Source of the DNA: Phytoseiulus persimilis
Lineage: Eukaryota > Arthropoda > Arachnida > Mesostigmata > Phytoseiidae
NCBI GenBank assembly: GCA_037576195.1
Contig: CM075102.1
Span: 12,276,001 to 12,340,000, forward strand
Length of the DNA: 64,000 bases
Direction of reading: 5' to 3'
A model generated the notes under the pieces. It was not told the DNA's origin and made no database searches. It was given only the letters and a program-made list of their open reading frames with translations. Positions 34,672 through 46,100 of the stretch are shown piece after piece. Each line of letters begins with the position of its first letter. Position 1 is the first letter of the stretch. The position numbers and the translations under genes are program-made.

Positions 34672-36608
34672 CTAGACGTTAGACCACTGCACGCGGTCAG
34701 GATTAGATTGTGCACTCTTCAGCTGAAGATTCTGAACTTGGAACTGCGTTCTCAGCACGAGATCCTGGGTCTTATCAACTAGAGTTTGGTAAGGCTCGGT
34801 GGCTTGCTGACCCATGACAACATGGCCAAGTTTATAGTCGATTTTCGCGGGTAACCTCGCTCCACGGATCAGGTTAACAATCCAAACCTCAGCTTCTGCT
34901 TTTTCCATGTTCAGCCTCTCAGCCAACATGTCGATGGAAACGCATTCGTGGATGCGGCAGAAGGTCTCGAATATAAGCAGTCGAGCGTTCTCCCTGAAGT
35001 CTTCCAGACAAGCTGTGAGGAAGAAATCGTTCTGGATAACCGTCTCGCACTCGCGTAGTTTTCTCTGCGCGCCGTCGAAGTCGAAATTCACGTACAGGCA
35101 CTCGACGAACTCGGTGATGGGATCTGAATATTGATAGTTTTCTTGTTGGATGACTTTCACCAGTTCACGGAAGGCGCTCGCTTTCCCGCGGTTACAAACG
35201 ACCGCAGCCGTGAGATATCGGAGGATGTGGGGGCACATGGTCTGGATGGCGTTGAGGTATGGAGGCTGGTAAAGGAAAAGGTCGATGATGAAGTCTCTTC
35301 CTTGTGGATGATTGAAGTACACGTACAAGCTCCAGTGAATGAGCCAAGTTCTCTGCTGAAGAGACTTCAGGGGACAGATGAATCTGGAAGAGGAGGGAAT
35401 ATGCTTTAGACTCCACGAAACATTCGATTTCCGAATCAGCTTCATGTTCAATGCATAGATCGCTTCCGAGATACAGGGTCCATGTTTGACAGGTCTCTTC
35501 AACCGACATATCGCCCCAGATCACCGATATGTGCAGGACTGAGAGTTCAACCACGTCGGGGCGGACGCGGGGAAGCGGGCAGGGGAGTTTGTCTTGCGGG
35601 GAATATAAGCTCACCCAGTGCCCTCGATGTACTCTTTCAGATTGTTGACTTCGGCTAAGGCGCTCTTCCAGTCTTGCGAAAGAATGTTGGAAGCAAGTTT
35701 CCCCCACAGATTGTTGAGATAATTTTTGTCTGATTGGGAAATGACGAGACGGTGTGCTACAAGCAGACCCGAGGCATGCTCGTATTGTCCACAGTTGTAG
35801 TAGTGTTTCGCCAGCATGTACAGATCATCGACCGAGCTCTGCGAGACGCCGGGGAACTTGTTTATGATGAACTCCATCAATTGTTTTCCGTCGCGGCAAT
35901 TGTTAATGTAGTCCTTCGTCTCCTGATTGCCGATGGCATCCATGATTCCGCTGCACTTCTCACTTATCTCGTGGAACACTGCCACGACTTCACTACGACG
36001 CTTCATCAGATCTGTGAACAGCGTTCTTGATTAGGGACTTGGAAGCGATAACAAGCTATATGATTACACGCTTGTCAATGAGCGAATCATATTATCTATC
36101 GATACCTCGGAACAGGCCAAATCTAATCAGGTACCTTTCTTGGCTTCTTCCAATTTGCTCGGGAGGAGGTTCTTGTAAAGATCGATGGTGTAATCGACCA
36201 TATCGGTCCGTTCCAAGAGCTCGAGGCGAGCCCGGTTGACTTCATCGGGATCGTATACCTGGAATTCGGTGGTAATGGAAACTTCAGGATAGATTCGAGC
36301 ATGACGTCAAGTTGTCTCATAGCTTTAGATGCCGCGCAACACTCGGAGCGTGAAAAGTGCGCAAAGTTCTTCAGCTCCGAAAACCTCCCACCGGATGCCG
36401 GATTCTTTCAGCCGGCAGCGGCCGTATGCCACATGGTTAGATTTTTTGGGGAAACTCTGGCCTTCCAATGCTCGAACATACTTCCGGCGCAGTTTGAAAC
36501 ATGGATAAGGTCACTTACGGTTTTCGTGGCGATGAATTCAAGGAAAGGATTGACCAAATGGTAGTCAAAATACTGTGAAACAGTTTTGATCAAGTCGTAC
36601 TCCGCCAT
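34672..36608 (-). CDS. eIF3e: Translation initiation factor eIF3 subunit E (INT6)
   Basis: Four exons on the minus strand: 36608-36519, 36258-36135, 36011-35615, 35383-34672; 1323 nt, 440 residues (human 445), phases consistent. The start [19 protein letters not shown] matches the family N terminus, which carries a nuclear-export-like motif. The middle has [12 protein letters not shown]. The C-terminal half contains [36 protein letters not shown] and [19 protein letters not shown], followed by the PCI domain ending near KLGHVVMG. As part of the eIF3 complex it helps bring mRNA and the 43S complex together; it also forms part of the PCI helical arch. It is head to head with HBS1, with 490 bp between start codons. 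Confidence 0.96.
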
Positions 36609-37098
36609 CTTGCACGCCTAGAAGAACCCAACTTCGACTGAACGTGTTCGAAACGATCGCAGTGCCGCTAGCGGCGCTGTATGACGCCGCCGCAACATCG
36701 GCCGGCAGCAGACGACCCGAGAATGAGGACATGGTTTTGGATGATGAACCGCACTTTCCAGCTATGTTCAGAATGCACAGATTCTCTTCTGTAGCCTATG
36801 CTCTGTCCCTGATCTATAAGATCCCAAGGCGGCGCTAGATTCCCGAATTCGGGATGAAAAGTCCACCGCGCCATTACTTCACAGGCGGTGCCGGCCAACA
36901 AGTGAGCATGCTGATCGCCCTTTCCCGAACTCTCGTGGTAAACAACTCTTAAGTCGTATGGTCGATGTGCTGACGCTCAGAAACAGTTGGAATATTGATC
37001 AGCGCTCATCATTAGTGATCCTGATATTGTTCTGTCGGGCAGTTTTATGGACACGATAAGCACCAGTATCCAGTGACCGATAACGTTTATAGTTCAGA
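36609..37098. promoter_or_regulatory. Shared bidirectional promoter region, eIF3e / HBS1
   Basis: 490 bp between divergent start codons of two translation-related genes. No TATA box stands out, as is usual for housekeeping promoters. It must hold the start sites and 5' UTRs of both genes. Confidence 0.5.
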
Positions 37099-40000
37099 AT
37101 GGCGAGACACCGGAATATTCGTTCGATGAACTACGAAGAGGGTGAGTAGATACAGTCGGCTATCCATCATGTGTTGTTGAATGTAAGACCCACGAAGTTT
37201 CCTTCTTCGTGTCCTCCCGACGAAATTCTTCAGTGACTCGCTCATCCGACATTATTCTGGTTCATTCTCGGGAGTCGAGGAGGGTTCGGATACTCCGCCA
37301 GTGCTCGAATATTTTGGAGGTTGATATTATCGATCAGAGAAGCCACCAGGCATTTTGGTACCGTTGGAAGTCTTCAGTGGAGATCCTCATCGAACAAATC
37401 TCATGGAGCCGGCAAGACCCTGATACGCGACGACTCGCTGTGAAGCTCTAAAATCGTATTTCTGGATCTGTATCGCTCGATCGCATGTATCCAGTACAGG
37501 CCGTAGATATAGACACCTGGCCGCTTATGGAGAGAACCAATCGAAAAAGAGAATCGTAGTTTCTCATGCGCACTATGCCGGTCCCGACCTGCGGGAAACC
37601 CCGTGATGGTGGATGGAAATCGGAAAAACTCACAAAGGAGTCGGCTTATCTTTGTCCTGTCGGCATTTTCACAGTCGTCGCGTAACGCTGGAGCAGCGCA
37701 GTGAACAGCTGAGTGGCGTTTGTGGCCGCCGAAACGGTTTGGAACATTCGTATAGTGTTCGAACTGGGAAGAAGTGAGCTGAGAACACGATTGAGCGAAT
37801 CGAGTGCACAACGCTGAAAACGCGAACGCTGGCGCGGCCTTTCGGATACTGAAGCAGGTTCCCAAATGGTAGCCTTATTCTGGGGAAATGAATCCGTTTT
37901 AGAATCATTGTCCCAAATACTCTTCAGATTTCGATGATTACACCAGCGACGAATTCGGAACATCGCTCGATAATGGCTGCATCACGCCAGAAACAGAGAA
38001 CATGTATACATACGCCAGGGAGCGGCACGAGTCGGTATCGAAGATTTGGGAGCCCCAGCAGCCGCCAGTCAGGGAGGAAGATGAGGTTCGTTGTTGGTGC
38101 TGTTCCTGCTATCGCTTTCTCTTGTTTTCATTAGCCAGTATACCCTAAGAGTAAGAACCCATTCTCCGGTGCGATGGGTCGAGCTGCTTCTCACCCGGTG
38201 CATTCTCATGCGCTTACAGGAGACACCGGAAAAAGATCTCGAAGTGGAGGACGTGATCGACACCGGACAGATTCCGATCGAAGATCAGGGAAAACTGTTC
38301 GATTGTTTGGAAACGATGAGGAGCGTGATCGGAGACTCCGTTCCAGAGGCAGTTCTTCGAGAGGCTGCCTTGAGTCAAAACTTCGATGCTGATAAGGCTC
38401 TCAACGTTGTCTTCGATCGTCAAAAGAATCCGTCAAAACCCCAGAAGAAGCCAGTAACTGCAATTGGTGAGAACCCGTGCCATAGATTCTGAGATTCAAT
38501 ATCGGTTCCCCAGATTTTCCGTTACAGAGCGCTGGTGGCAAGAAATTCATTTGGTTCACCTTCTTTCCTTCCATGTGACTTTTCCTGCTCTCTTCATTCA
38601 CGTAAGGTAAGTTTCGTCGCCACAAGATCCATTGACCAGCCTCTTGAATGGAGAAAACTTTAGTATCGACGACTTGCTGAATGCTCCGGCCGCTCTGGAT
38701 CCGCTGATGGCGGTTCTCGGGGAATCTAGTTTCGCCTCTCAGCTGCCAACGAATGAAGTGCCTGCAATCGATCTTGGAGCCCTGTTGAACGTCTCGAGCA
38801 GTGCTGATGTGAAGCCCATCGGGAGTCTCATGGAGGCACCGATCTCGACCTACGACATTTTCGGTGATGCTGAAAACGCCGCACCCAGCCTCGACCTCAG
38901 ACAGTTCTTGAACGATACGTCCCAGAAGAATGACGTACTCGACGAACTCATGAGGAGGGTCGATTGCGTCGAAGCTCAACAGGGTTCTTTCACGTCCCCA
39001 TCGTCGACCTCTGTTTCTGCCGTGCGAACAATTCTTCAGAACTTACGGAACAGGAACGGATGCGATTTGAGAGGAGTCCTCGATTGGTACAAGCGTTACT
39101 TGAATTCGCGAGATCAGTTCTCTTTTCGAGAGCCATCTCCTGACGACGTAGTTAGAAGCGCGATGGAGAATAAAGTTTTCGGCGGTAGGTTTGAGAGGAG
39201 AACGAAACCAGGCTTGTCGCAGCTAATGAAAACGCAAGGACCACGATTCGGGATGCGGAACTTCGCGAGCTCAAATTCCCTCTCTCTTTCCCCGCAGAAT
39301 CTCGCAAAGCACAAACAGGTCAATCCAAACGAACGGAAACAACCCAGCACACTTACCAGACAGTGCCACCTATCGATGTTCCGACGCGAATCACATTTAA
39401 TGGCAAGGATTCCGCTCCGAAAAATCCCAGCAAGGCGGAGGTGAAAGCTGGCGATGCCAAGCCCGCGAAGGATTCGGCGGTGGGCAAAGATCCGACCCGG
39501 AGGAAACTTTCACCGGACACTCCGAAGGCCGCTGTTTCTCCCAAACCTGCGAGAAACCCCAAGATGGACCCAAAAGCTATCCAAGATCTCTACGAAAAAG
39601 AGCGAACCAGCATGAAGCCCCTGTTAAATCTTGTGGTCGTCGGACACGTGGATGCTGGGAAAAGCACCCTTATGGGCCATCTACTTTACTTAACTGGAAA
39701 CGTCAGCAGGAAAACCATGGCGAAATACGAACATGTGAGATCCGTTGCTTCCAACCAAATTGAGATGAAGTTGTCATCCCGTGCAAGTTGAATGTGGAGT
39801 CACTCTTGAGATTCCCTCATCATTTTCATTCCCTTGGGTTCCCAGGAATCGAAGAAACAAGGAAAAGCTTCCTTCGCCTACGCTTGGGTTTTGGACGAAA
39901 CTTCGGAGGAGCGCGCCAGAGGCATTACGATGGACATGGCCTACGCTAAATTACAGACTGAGAACAGGTGAGCTCTCCACGCGATCTTCCCGATCTGAAT

Positions 40001-41333
40001 CTCAAACAGCTCTTGTTAGGAGTTATTCACCTTTTGTAACTTTCCTATTACAGATGTATCAATATACTCGATGCTCCTGGTCACAAAGATTTCATCCCGA
40101 ACATGATCACGGGGGCAGCTCAGGCGGACGTTGCCATACTCGTTATCAACGCTACCAAAGGCGAATTCGAAACCGGTTTTGAACTCGGAGGTCAGACCCG
40201 AGAACACACAATGCTCGTCAGATCTTTAGGAGTTTCCCAACTTTCCGTCGCGGTCAACAAGCTGGACACTTGCCAGTGGTCCGAGAAACGCTTCAACGAA
40301 ATCGTCGCCACACTGAAACCATTCTTGAAGCAAACCGGATTCGCCGACTCGTTGGTCTCGTTTGTTCCATGCAGTGGGCTCTCCGGTGTCAATCTCAATG
40401 AGCGCAGCGAGTTGCCGGAATTGACCAAATGGTACAAAGGACCGTGCCTTCTTGAAACTGTGGACAAAATGGAACCACCCCCACGACCGATCACACGCCC
40501 TCTCCGGATGTGTGTCGCCGATGTATTCAAAGGAATGCAATCCGGTGTTTGCGTCAGCGGCAAAATCGAGTCCGGCTGCATGTCCCAAGGCGACAAATTG
40601 GTCATAATGCCGTCCCAGGAACCTTGCGTGATTCGATGTAGGTCCCTCAAGTTTTCCATTCTAGTCATCTTCAAAATCGATTCAAGGACCATTCCAACAG
40701 CTGGATATAGAGAGTGTCATGTCAGCCACGTTCACTCTAATGGAACTCATCTTTTCTTCCTCAGCTATGCTCATCGACGATTTCCCCCACAACCGCGCAT
40801 ACGCCGGAGATAGTGTGCTCGTTAACCTCGACAAGTGTGACCCTGCGCAGATTGCGGTCGGATCTGTGGTGTGCGATCCGAACGAGCCCATAAGATCTGT
40901 GACGAAATTCGAAGCAAAAGTGGTTATTTTCAATATCGACATCCCAATAATCAAGGGCTCCCCCGTGGTTTTGCATTTCCAATCGTTGAGTGAGCAAGCT
41001 TTCTTCGGAAAACTCGTCAAGGAACTCAACAGGAACACCGGAGAGGTTGTCAGAGAGAAACCCAGGTCAGTCTTATCGAGTTTGAAGAGGCGAGCACCTT
41101 CGAGATACGTATTGCTTGGAAGCGGTGGCTGATGATGGATGACCAGCCGGTAACTGATACTGAACTCGGATCATTCCAGATTCCTGAGTAAGAACAGCAG
41201 TGGAGTGGTTGTTATCAAGGTTGCGAGACCGATCTGTGTTGAGCTGTACCAGGACTCCAAGGAACTCGGCCGGATAACCTTGCGACAGGCGGGACAAACC
41301 ATCGCCGCAGGGGTGGTTACGGCTTTGTTATGA
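37099..41333 (+). CDS. HBS1: HBS1-like translational GTPase (HBS1/SKI7 gene)
   Basis: HBS1 form: exons 37099-37141, 37928-38085, 38220-38466, 39298-39734, 39846-39967, 40054-40637, 40765-41065, 41180-41333; 2046 nt, 681 residues (human HBS1L 684). The start [14 protein letters not shown] and the acidic stretch [11 protein letters not shown] match HBS1L. An HBS1 N-domain follows ([20 protein letters not shown]). The GTPase has GHVDAGKS (G1), RGITMD (G2 region), DAPGHKDF (G3), VNKLD (G4) and SGLSG (G5), then the two beta-barrel domains to the C terminus. HBS1 with Pelota frees stalled ribosomes in no-go and non-stop decay. Between the N-domain exon and the GTPase exon lies an optional in-frame exon (separate entry). 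AATAAA is at 41364. Confidence 0.95.
38612..39184 (+). other. SKI7-like alternative exon of HBS1
   Basis: Open from 38611. Plausible acceptors end at 38611 or 38626 and the donor GGCG|GTAGGT lies at 39185. Either choice gives an exon of 573 or 558 nt that enters and leaves in phase 1, the same phase as the flanking HBS1 exons, so it can be included or skipped without a frame change. If the donor is not used the frame runs to a stop at 39442-39444 and gives a protein lacking the GTPase, like human HBS1L isoform 3. The translation has repeated short leucine motifs ([23 protein letters not shown]) and [15 protein letters not shown] and the S.xxLL motifs are features I associate with the exosome/SKI-binding SKI7-like part of HBS1/SKI7 genes. 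Alternative splicing itself is inferred. Confidence 0.75.
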
Positions 41334-41512
41334 TTGAAAACTTGGTTATCTGAGAGGGGTGGAAATAAACGCTCGCTGTTATGAGTTTCATTCAACATGG
41401 ACTAGTATGTGATTCGGGTATTCGGGTACGTGGATGCAGGGATAATCATCACTAGAATTCGTTTCCCGTTGGAATTCTCAGTGAACGCGCGGACTTCGGG
41501 TAAGATTCGACC

Positions 41513-41518
41513 TTTATT
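41513..41518 (-). terminator. Poly(A) signal of COMMD10
   Basis: AATAAA on the minus strand about 110 bp after the COMMD10 stop. The 3' ends of HBS1 and COMMD10 converge within under 300 bp, so their UTRs may overlap (HBS1 signal at 41364 on plus). Confidence 0.55.
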
Positions 41519-41626
41519 CGGATGCGGAACAGGTAGATGGGAATCTGTCAAAGCATGTTGACCTCTCCCCTCGTGATCGATCACGCTGACTAGTTTCACG
41601 GGTACTCTCAGTTTCCATCGTCGCTC

Positions 41627-42414
41627 CTAGTCCGCTGTCAGCAGAGCATCGACTTCTTTCTGTATTTTCTGGATATCGTCGAATAACTTCTCGAGTTGCG
41701 CCCTGTCCAAGTCGAGAACCTTGTTTTCTTCACCGATCCGTAGGGACAACGAAACCATAGGCTGGGGGTTGGCTACGTTCGCATGGATCTCCCAACCGGC
41801 GAGGGAGAGCCGTTTGCCCTGCAACAAGATTTTTGTCACTGATTCCTTCGTTTGAGAACATCGTTCGTCAGTGTGTGGAAATTATCAGTCCTCTTGTTCG
41901 TCTGTCACACTGTCCCCACCTGGATAACCTGATCGCCCCTAGCCCTGGTCACCAACTGCTGTGCATGGAGTGCCCAGATAGAAGCGAGTTTCTCCGAGTG
42001 GCCCGCGGAGAAACCGACTTCTTGCAGCTTTTGCAAGAGCGCCAAGGGCTTCGTTAGTTGAAGGGTGCAAGCATTGAAAATGCTCTGGAGTCCTTGGAGC
42101 ACAACTGAGAGCTCTGTTATGGTGAGCTTGAGCGAGTCACCTGGAAAGCTTTCCACGTTCTATGAAGCGTTTCGTAGACACGCATCGCATCAGTTCGGCG
42201 CGAGCTCGATCGGGAACACTGACTCGAGTGTCAGCTCTCGGTCAGTCTACGGCTTAGCATTCCACTGACCGAAGTGTCTTTCTGTTGACGGCGTTGACTC
42301 TCCATTCATTCGAGAAATCACGATATTGCACAGGGCTTCAAACTCTGTCACCGAGATTTCATTCAGCGTTGGCAGAGCTTCTTTGATGCACCGGGTTTCC
42401 CATGAGGAGAACAT
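41627..42414 (-). CDS. COMMD10: COMM domain-containing protein 10
   Basis: Three exons on the minus strand: 42414-42270, 42140-41920, 41818-41627; 558 nt, 185 residues (human 202), with phases 1 and 0 agreeing. The N-terminal helical part (CIKEALPTLNEISVTEF; LSVVLQGLQSIFNACTLQLT; KPLALLQKLQEVGFSA) aligns with the COMMD10 HN domain. The C-terminal COMM domain starts KRLSLAGWEIHANVA and ends in the helix LEKLFDDIQKIQKEVDALL. COMMD proteins form the ring of the Commander complex, which works in endosomal recycling and copper and NF-kB control. The ATG at 42414 was chosen as the first Met in the exon; a short upstream exon is possible. It is divergent from SF3B3. Confidence 0.85.
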
Positions 42415-43183
42415 GTTTGTTTCAAGCGCGAACCGCTCGCGAAGTTGTCCCCTGGGATTATACAACGGGACACATTCACAGGATCGGCGAAAGCATTCTG
42501 AGGGAGAGATCCACTAAACACCTGACCAACAGACCACAGTGGAATGTGGTAGATTGAGCAGGGGGTGTCGCCAGTACTGTCAAAATACTTCCGCTCTTTG
42601 TTTGTTTACATTCATCAAGCGCCAAGTTCAGAAGTCGACTGCTCTTCCTCATCGGTCACTGCTGCGACGTGCAGTAGGAGGAGGCGGGACCAGAGGTTCA
42701 CGCTATTCGGACCAATCCAACCGATCGTCGGTCAATGAAAGGGAGCCGAGGCTTTTTGACGTCGGAGATCCTCCTTCCCTGTCTCTCCGGAGAAATCCAT
42801 GGTCATCACACAGTGCTGACGGAAATTGAGCGATGCATCATCGTGGAGCGCGAAATTTCAAACGTCAGCGGCGGCGGCTCCCTGGTGAAAGCAAAACATC
42901 GCACCTCAAGCGCGCCGATAAAACAAACTGCTGGAAACAGCGGAATTTCCCTCAATTTCTCGCCGGATAGTTTCTCTAACGATTGACTAAGGAGAGAACC
43001 AGAGCTGCAAGCTCGGGTCAGTGCACGGTTCGGGGAGTTGAGCGTTCCCGGCGTGATTTTTGATAACGTTTCGGTCATTATCTCATGTGAACCGTGGTCT
43101 ACAATCTCTGAGAACCCTGTGACACGGCTTGAATTCACCGGACGCTACAATCGGAAACTCTCCTTGCAGCCTCCTGCAGCGAA
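42415..43183. promoter_or_regulatory. Divergent promoter region, COMMD10 / SF3B3
   Basis: 769 bp between start codons; it contains no recognisable coding sequence or TATA box. Both 5' UTRs fall here. Confidence 0.45.
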
Positions 43184-46100
43184 ATGCATTTGTACAATCT
43201 CACTCTACAACACGCCACTTCCATCACGGCGTCTTGTCATGGGAATTTCTCCGGCCACAAGCAGCAAGAAATCGCTGTCGCCAAAGGCAAGATCCTTGAA
43301 ATCCTCAAACCGGATTCGAACACCGGCAAAGTGCATACCGTTTATGCAACCGACGTTTTCGGTGTGATCCGGAGCTTAATGAGCTTCCGTCTGACCGGTG
43401 GAAGCAAAGATTATCTGATAGTCGGTGAGTTCTGAAGCTTGTCCCGTCGCGGTTTCTCTTATCATATGACAGCCTGGTGAAATCGTCGTCCGATTGAACA
43501 GAGTCATCCTTTCGGCTCTTTGGTTACAGGTTCAGATTCTGGTCGGATCTGCATTCTGGAGTTCAACCCAGCCAAGAATGTGCTTGAAAAAGTCCACATG
43601 GAAACGTTCGGGAAGTCTGGTTGTCGTCGAATCGTGCCGGGACAGTATTTGGCGGTCGATCCCAAGGGCCGAGCGGTCATGATCGGAGCTGTCGAGAAAC
43701 AGAAGCTTGTGTACATACTCAACCGAGACTCGAACGCTCGGCTCACGATTTCTTCGCCGCTGGAAGCACACAAAAGCAACACGCTCGTTTATCACATGGT
43801 CGGAGTCGATGTCGGATTCGAGAATCCCGTATTCGCTTGCATCGAGCTCGACTACGAGGAGGCGGACAACGACCATACCGGCGAAGCCGCCAAGAAAGCA
43901 CTTCAGAGCCTCACTTTCTACGAACTCGACCTGGGTCTTAATCACGTGGTGAGGAAATATTCCGAGCCCCTGGAAGAACCGAGCAATTTTCTGATCGCCG
44001 TACCGGGTGGCCTCGATGGGCCATCAGGGGTTCTGGTGTGTTCAGAGAACTTCATAACGTACAAAAACTTGGGAGATCAGGCCGACATCCGATGCCCAAT
44101 CCCTCGTCGACGGAATGACCTCGACGATCCCGAGAGAGGGATGTTGTTCGTGTGTTCGACGCAGCATAAAACGAAGTCGATGTTCTTCTTCTTGGCACAA
44201 ACCGAACAAGGAGACATTTTCAAGATCACGTTGGAGTTCGACGATGACGCAGTGACAGAAATCAAACTGAAATACTTCGACTCGCTTCCCGTCGCTCAGA
44301 CGATGCACGTTCTGAAATCAGGATTCCTATTCGTCGCATCGGAGTTCGGGAATCACGCCCTGTACCAGATCGCTCACCTCGGAGACAATACTGACGAGCC
44401 GGAGTTCTCATCTATTTTCCCTCTGGAGGAAGGTGACACATTTTTTTTCCTCCCTCGAGACCTCAAGAATTTGGTGTTGGTCGATGAAATGGACTCCCTG
44501 TCCCCGATCATGTGCTCGAGGGTAGCGGATCTCACCAACGAAGACACCCCGCAACTCTATGCGGCCTGTGGACGTGGTCCTCGGTCCACGATGCGTGTCT
44601 TGCGTCACGGTTTGGAAGTGAGTGAAATGGCCGTTTCGGAACTACCCGGGAACCCGAGCGCCGTTTGGACGGTGAAGAAAGATTGGATGGTGAGTCACCG
44701 CCGTATTGCTGAACTTTGCGGAGTTGTCGAGTCATCTGTGGTGCTCGCTTGACGAAAGCTCGGCGAAAGCTCTTCTGCGACTTTGGTTTTCCGTTTCCAG
44801 ATCAGTACGACGCCTACATCGTCGTGTCTTTCGTGAACGCCACCCTGGTGCTCAGCATTGGGGAGACTGTTGAAGAAGTAACAGACTCGGGTTTCTTGGG
44901 TACGACCCCGACCCTGGCTTGTCATCAGATCGGTCATGATGCTCTCGTACAAATCTATCCTGAGGGCATCAGACACATACGAGCAGATCGCAGAGTCAAT
45001 GAATGGAGAACGCCGGGTAAAAAATTGATCGTCAAGTGCGCCGTCAATCAACGTCAAGTCGTCATAGCTCTCACTGGCGGCGAACTGGTGTATTTTGAAA
45101 TGGACGCCTCCGGTCAGCTCAATGAATGGACCGAACGCAAAGAAATGAACAGCGACGTGCTCTGCATGGCGCTGGGCTCGATTCCCTCCCTCGAACAGAG
45201 ATCCAACTTCCTAGCGGTCGGCTCGTCCGACGGCACTGTCCGTGTCCTGACGCTGGATCCGAAAGACTGCCTGTCGCCCGTCTCGATGCAGGCGACTCCG
45301 GAAGCCAATCCAGAATCCTTGGCAATCGGTAACTCTCCTCTCTCAACTCTAGATATATTAACTCGGATCCATCCTGTGACCCAGAATCAGGAGCAGACCA
45401 GATTTTTCGGGAAATGCGGAGAATACTGGAAACACCCCGTGTTCTGCCGTACAGACTTATCAAATATTACGGGGTGTTTTCCGTATCTCCCGTAGCAAGG
45501 AAAATCCAGAGACCTTATTCGGGGCTGGAGTTAAGCTTCTTCCCTCTTTCAGTCGATATGTCTGGACACGGCGAGGGAGCGAAAAGTTCGGCATTCTACT
45601 TGAACATAGGTCTTCAGAACGGAACCTTGAAGAGAATCGTGCTCGACGCTGTCAGTGGTGAAATGTCCGATACACGCACCCGGTTCCTTGGTTCGAGGAG
45701 TGTGAAGCTGTTCAAGGTCAAGATGCAAGGGACTGACGCCGTACTGGCGATGTCTTCCCGGTGCTGGCTGTCGTATCTTTTCCAGAATCGATTCCATCTC
45801 ACGCCTTTGTCGTACGATTCTCTCGAGTACGCGTCGGGATTCTGCTCGGAGCAATGTCCCGAAGGTATTGTGGCCATCGCTGGCAACACACTACGCATTC
45901 TAGCGCTGGAAAAGCTCGGCGCCGTCTTCAACCAAGTCAGCGCCCCCCTCTCTTTCACACCGCGATCGTTCGTGATCGACAAGAAATCCCAAAAGTTGAT
46001 TGTGATCGAAACTGATCATAACGCTTACACAGACTCAGTGAAAGAGAGACGGAAGCAGCACGTCGCCGAGGAAATGATTGAAGCCGCCGGCGAAGCAGAA

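Noticed and set aside
36656-36901. Frames in the eIF3e/HBS1 promoter region
   Set aside because: Short, overlapping on both strands, without motifs; the region is better explained as promoter and UTRs.
38501-38610. Alternative HBS1 exon starting after TTACAG near 38526
   Set aside because: In the required phase it runs into a TAA at 38608-38610 and has no similarity to HBS1 or SKI7.
43532-43945. Antisense frames within SF3B3 exon 2
   Set aside because: They are shadows of a strongly conserved coding exon.
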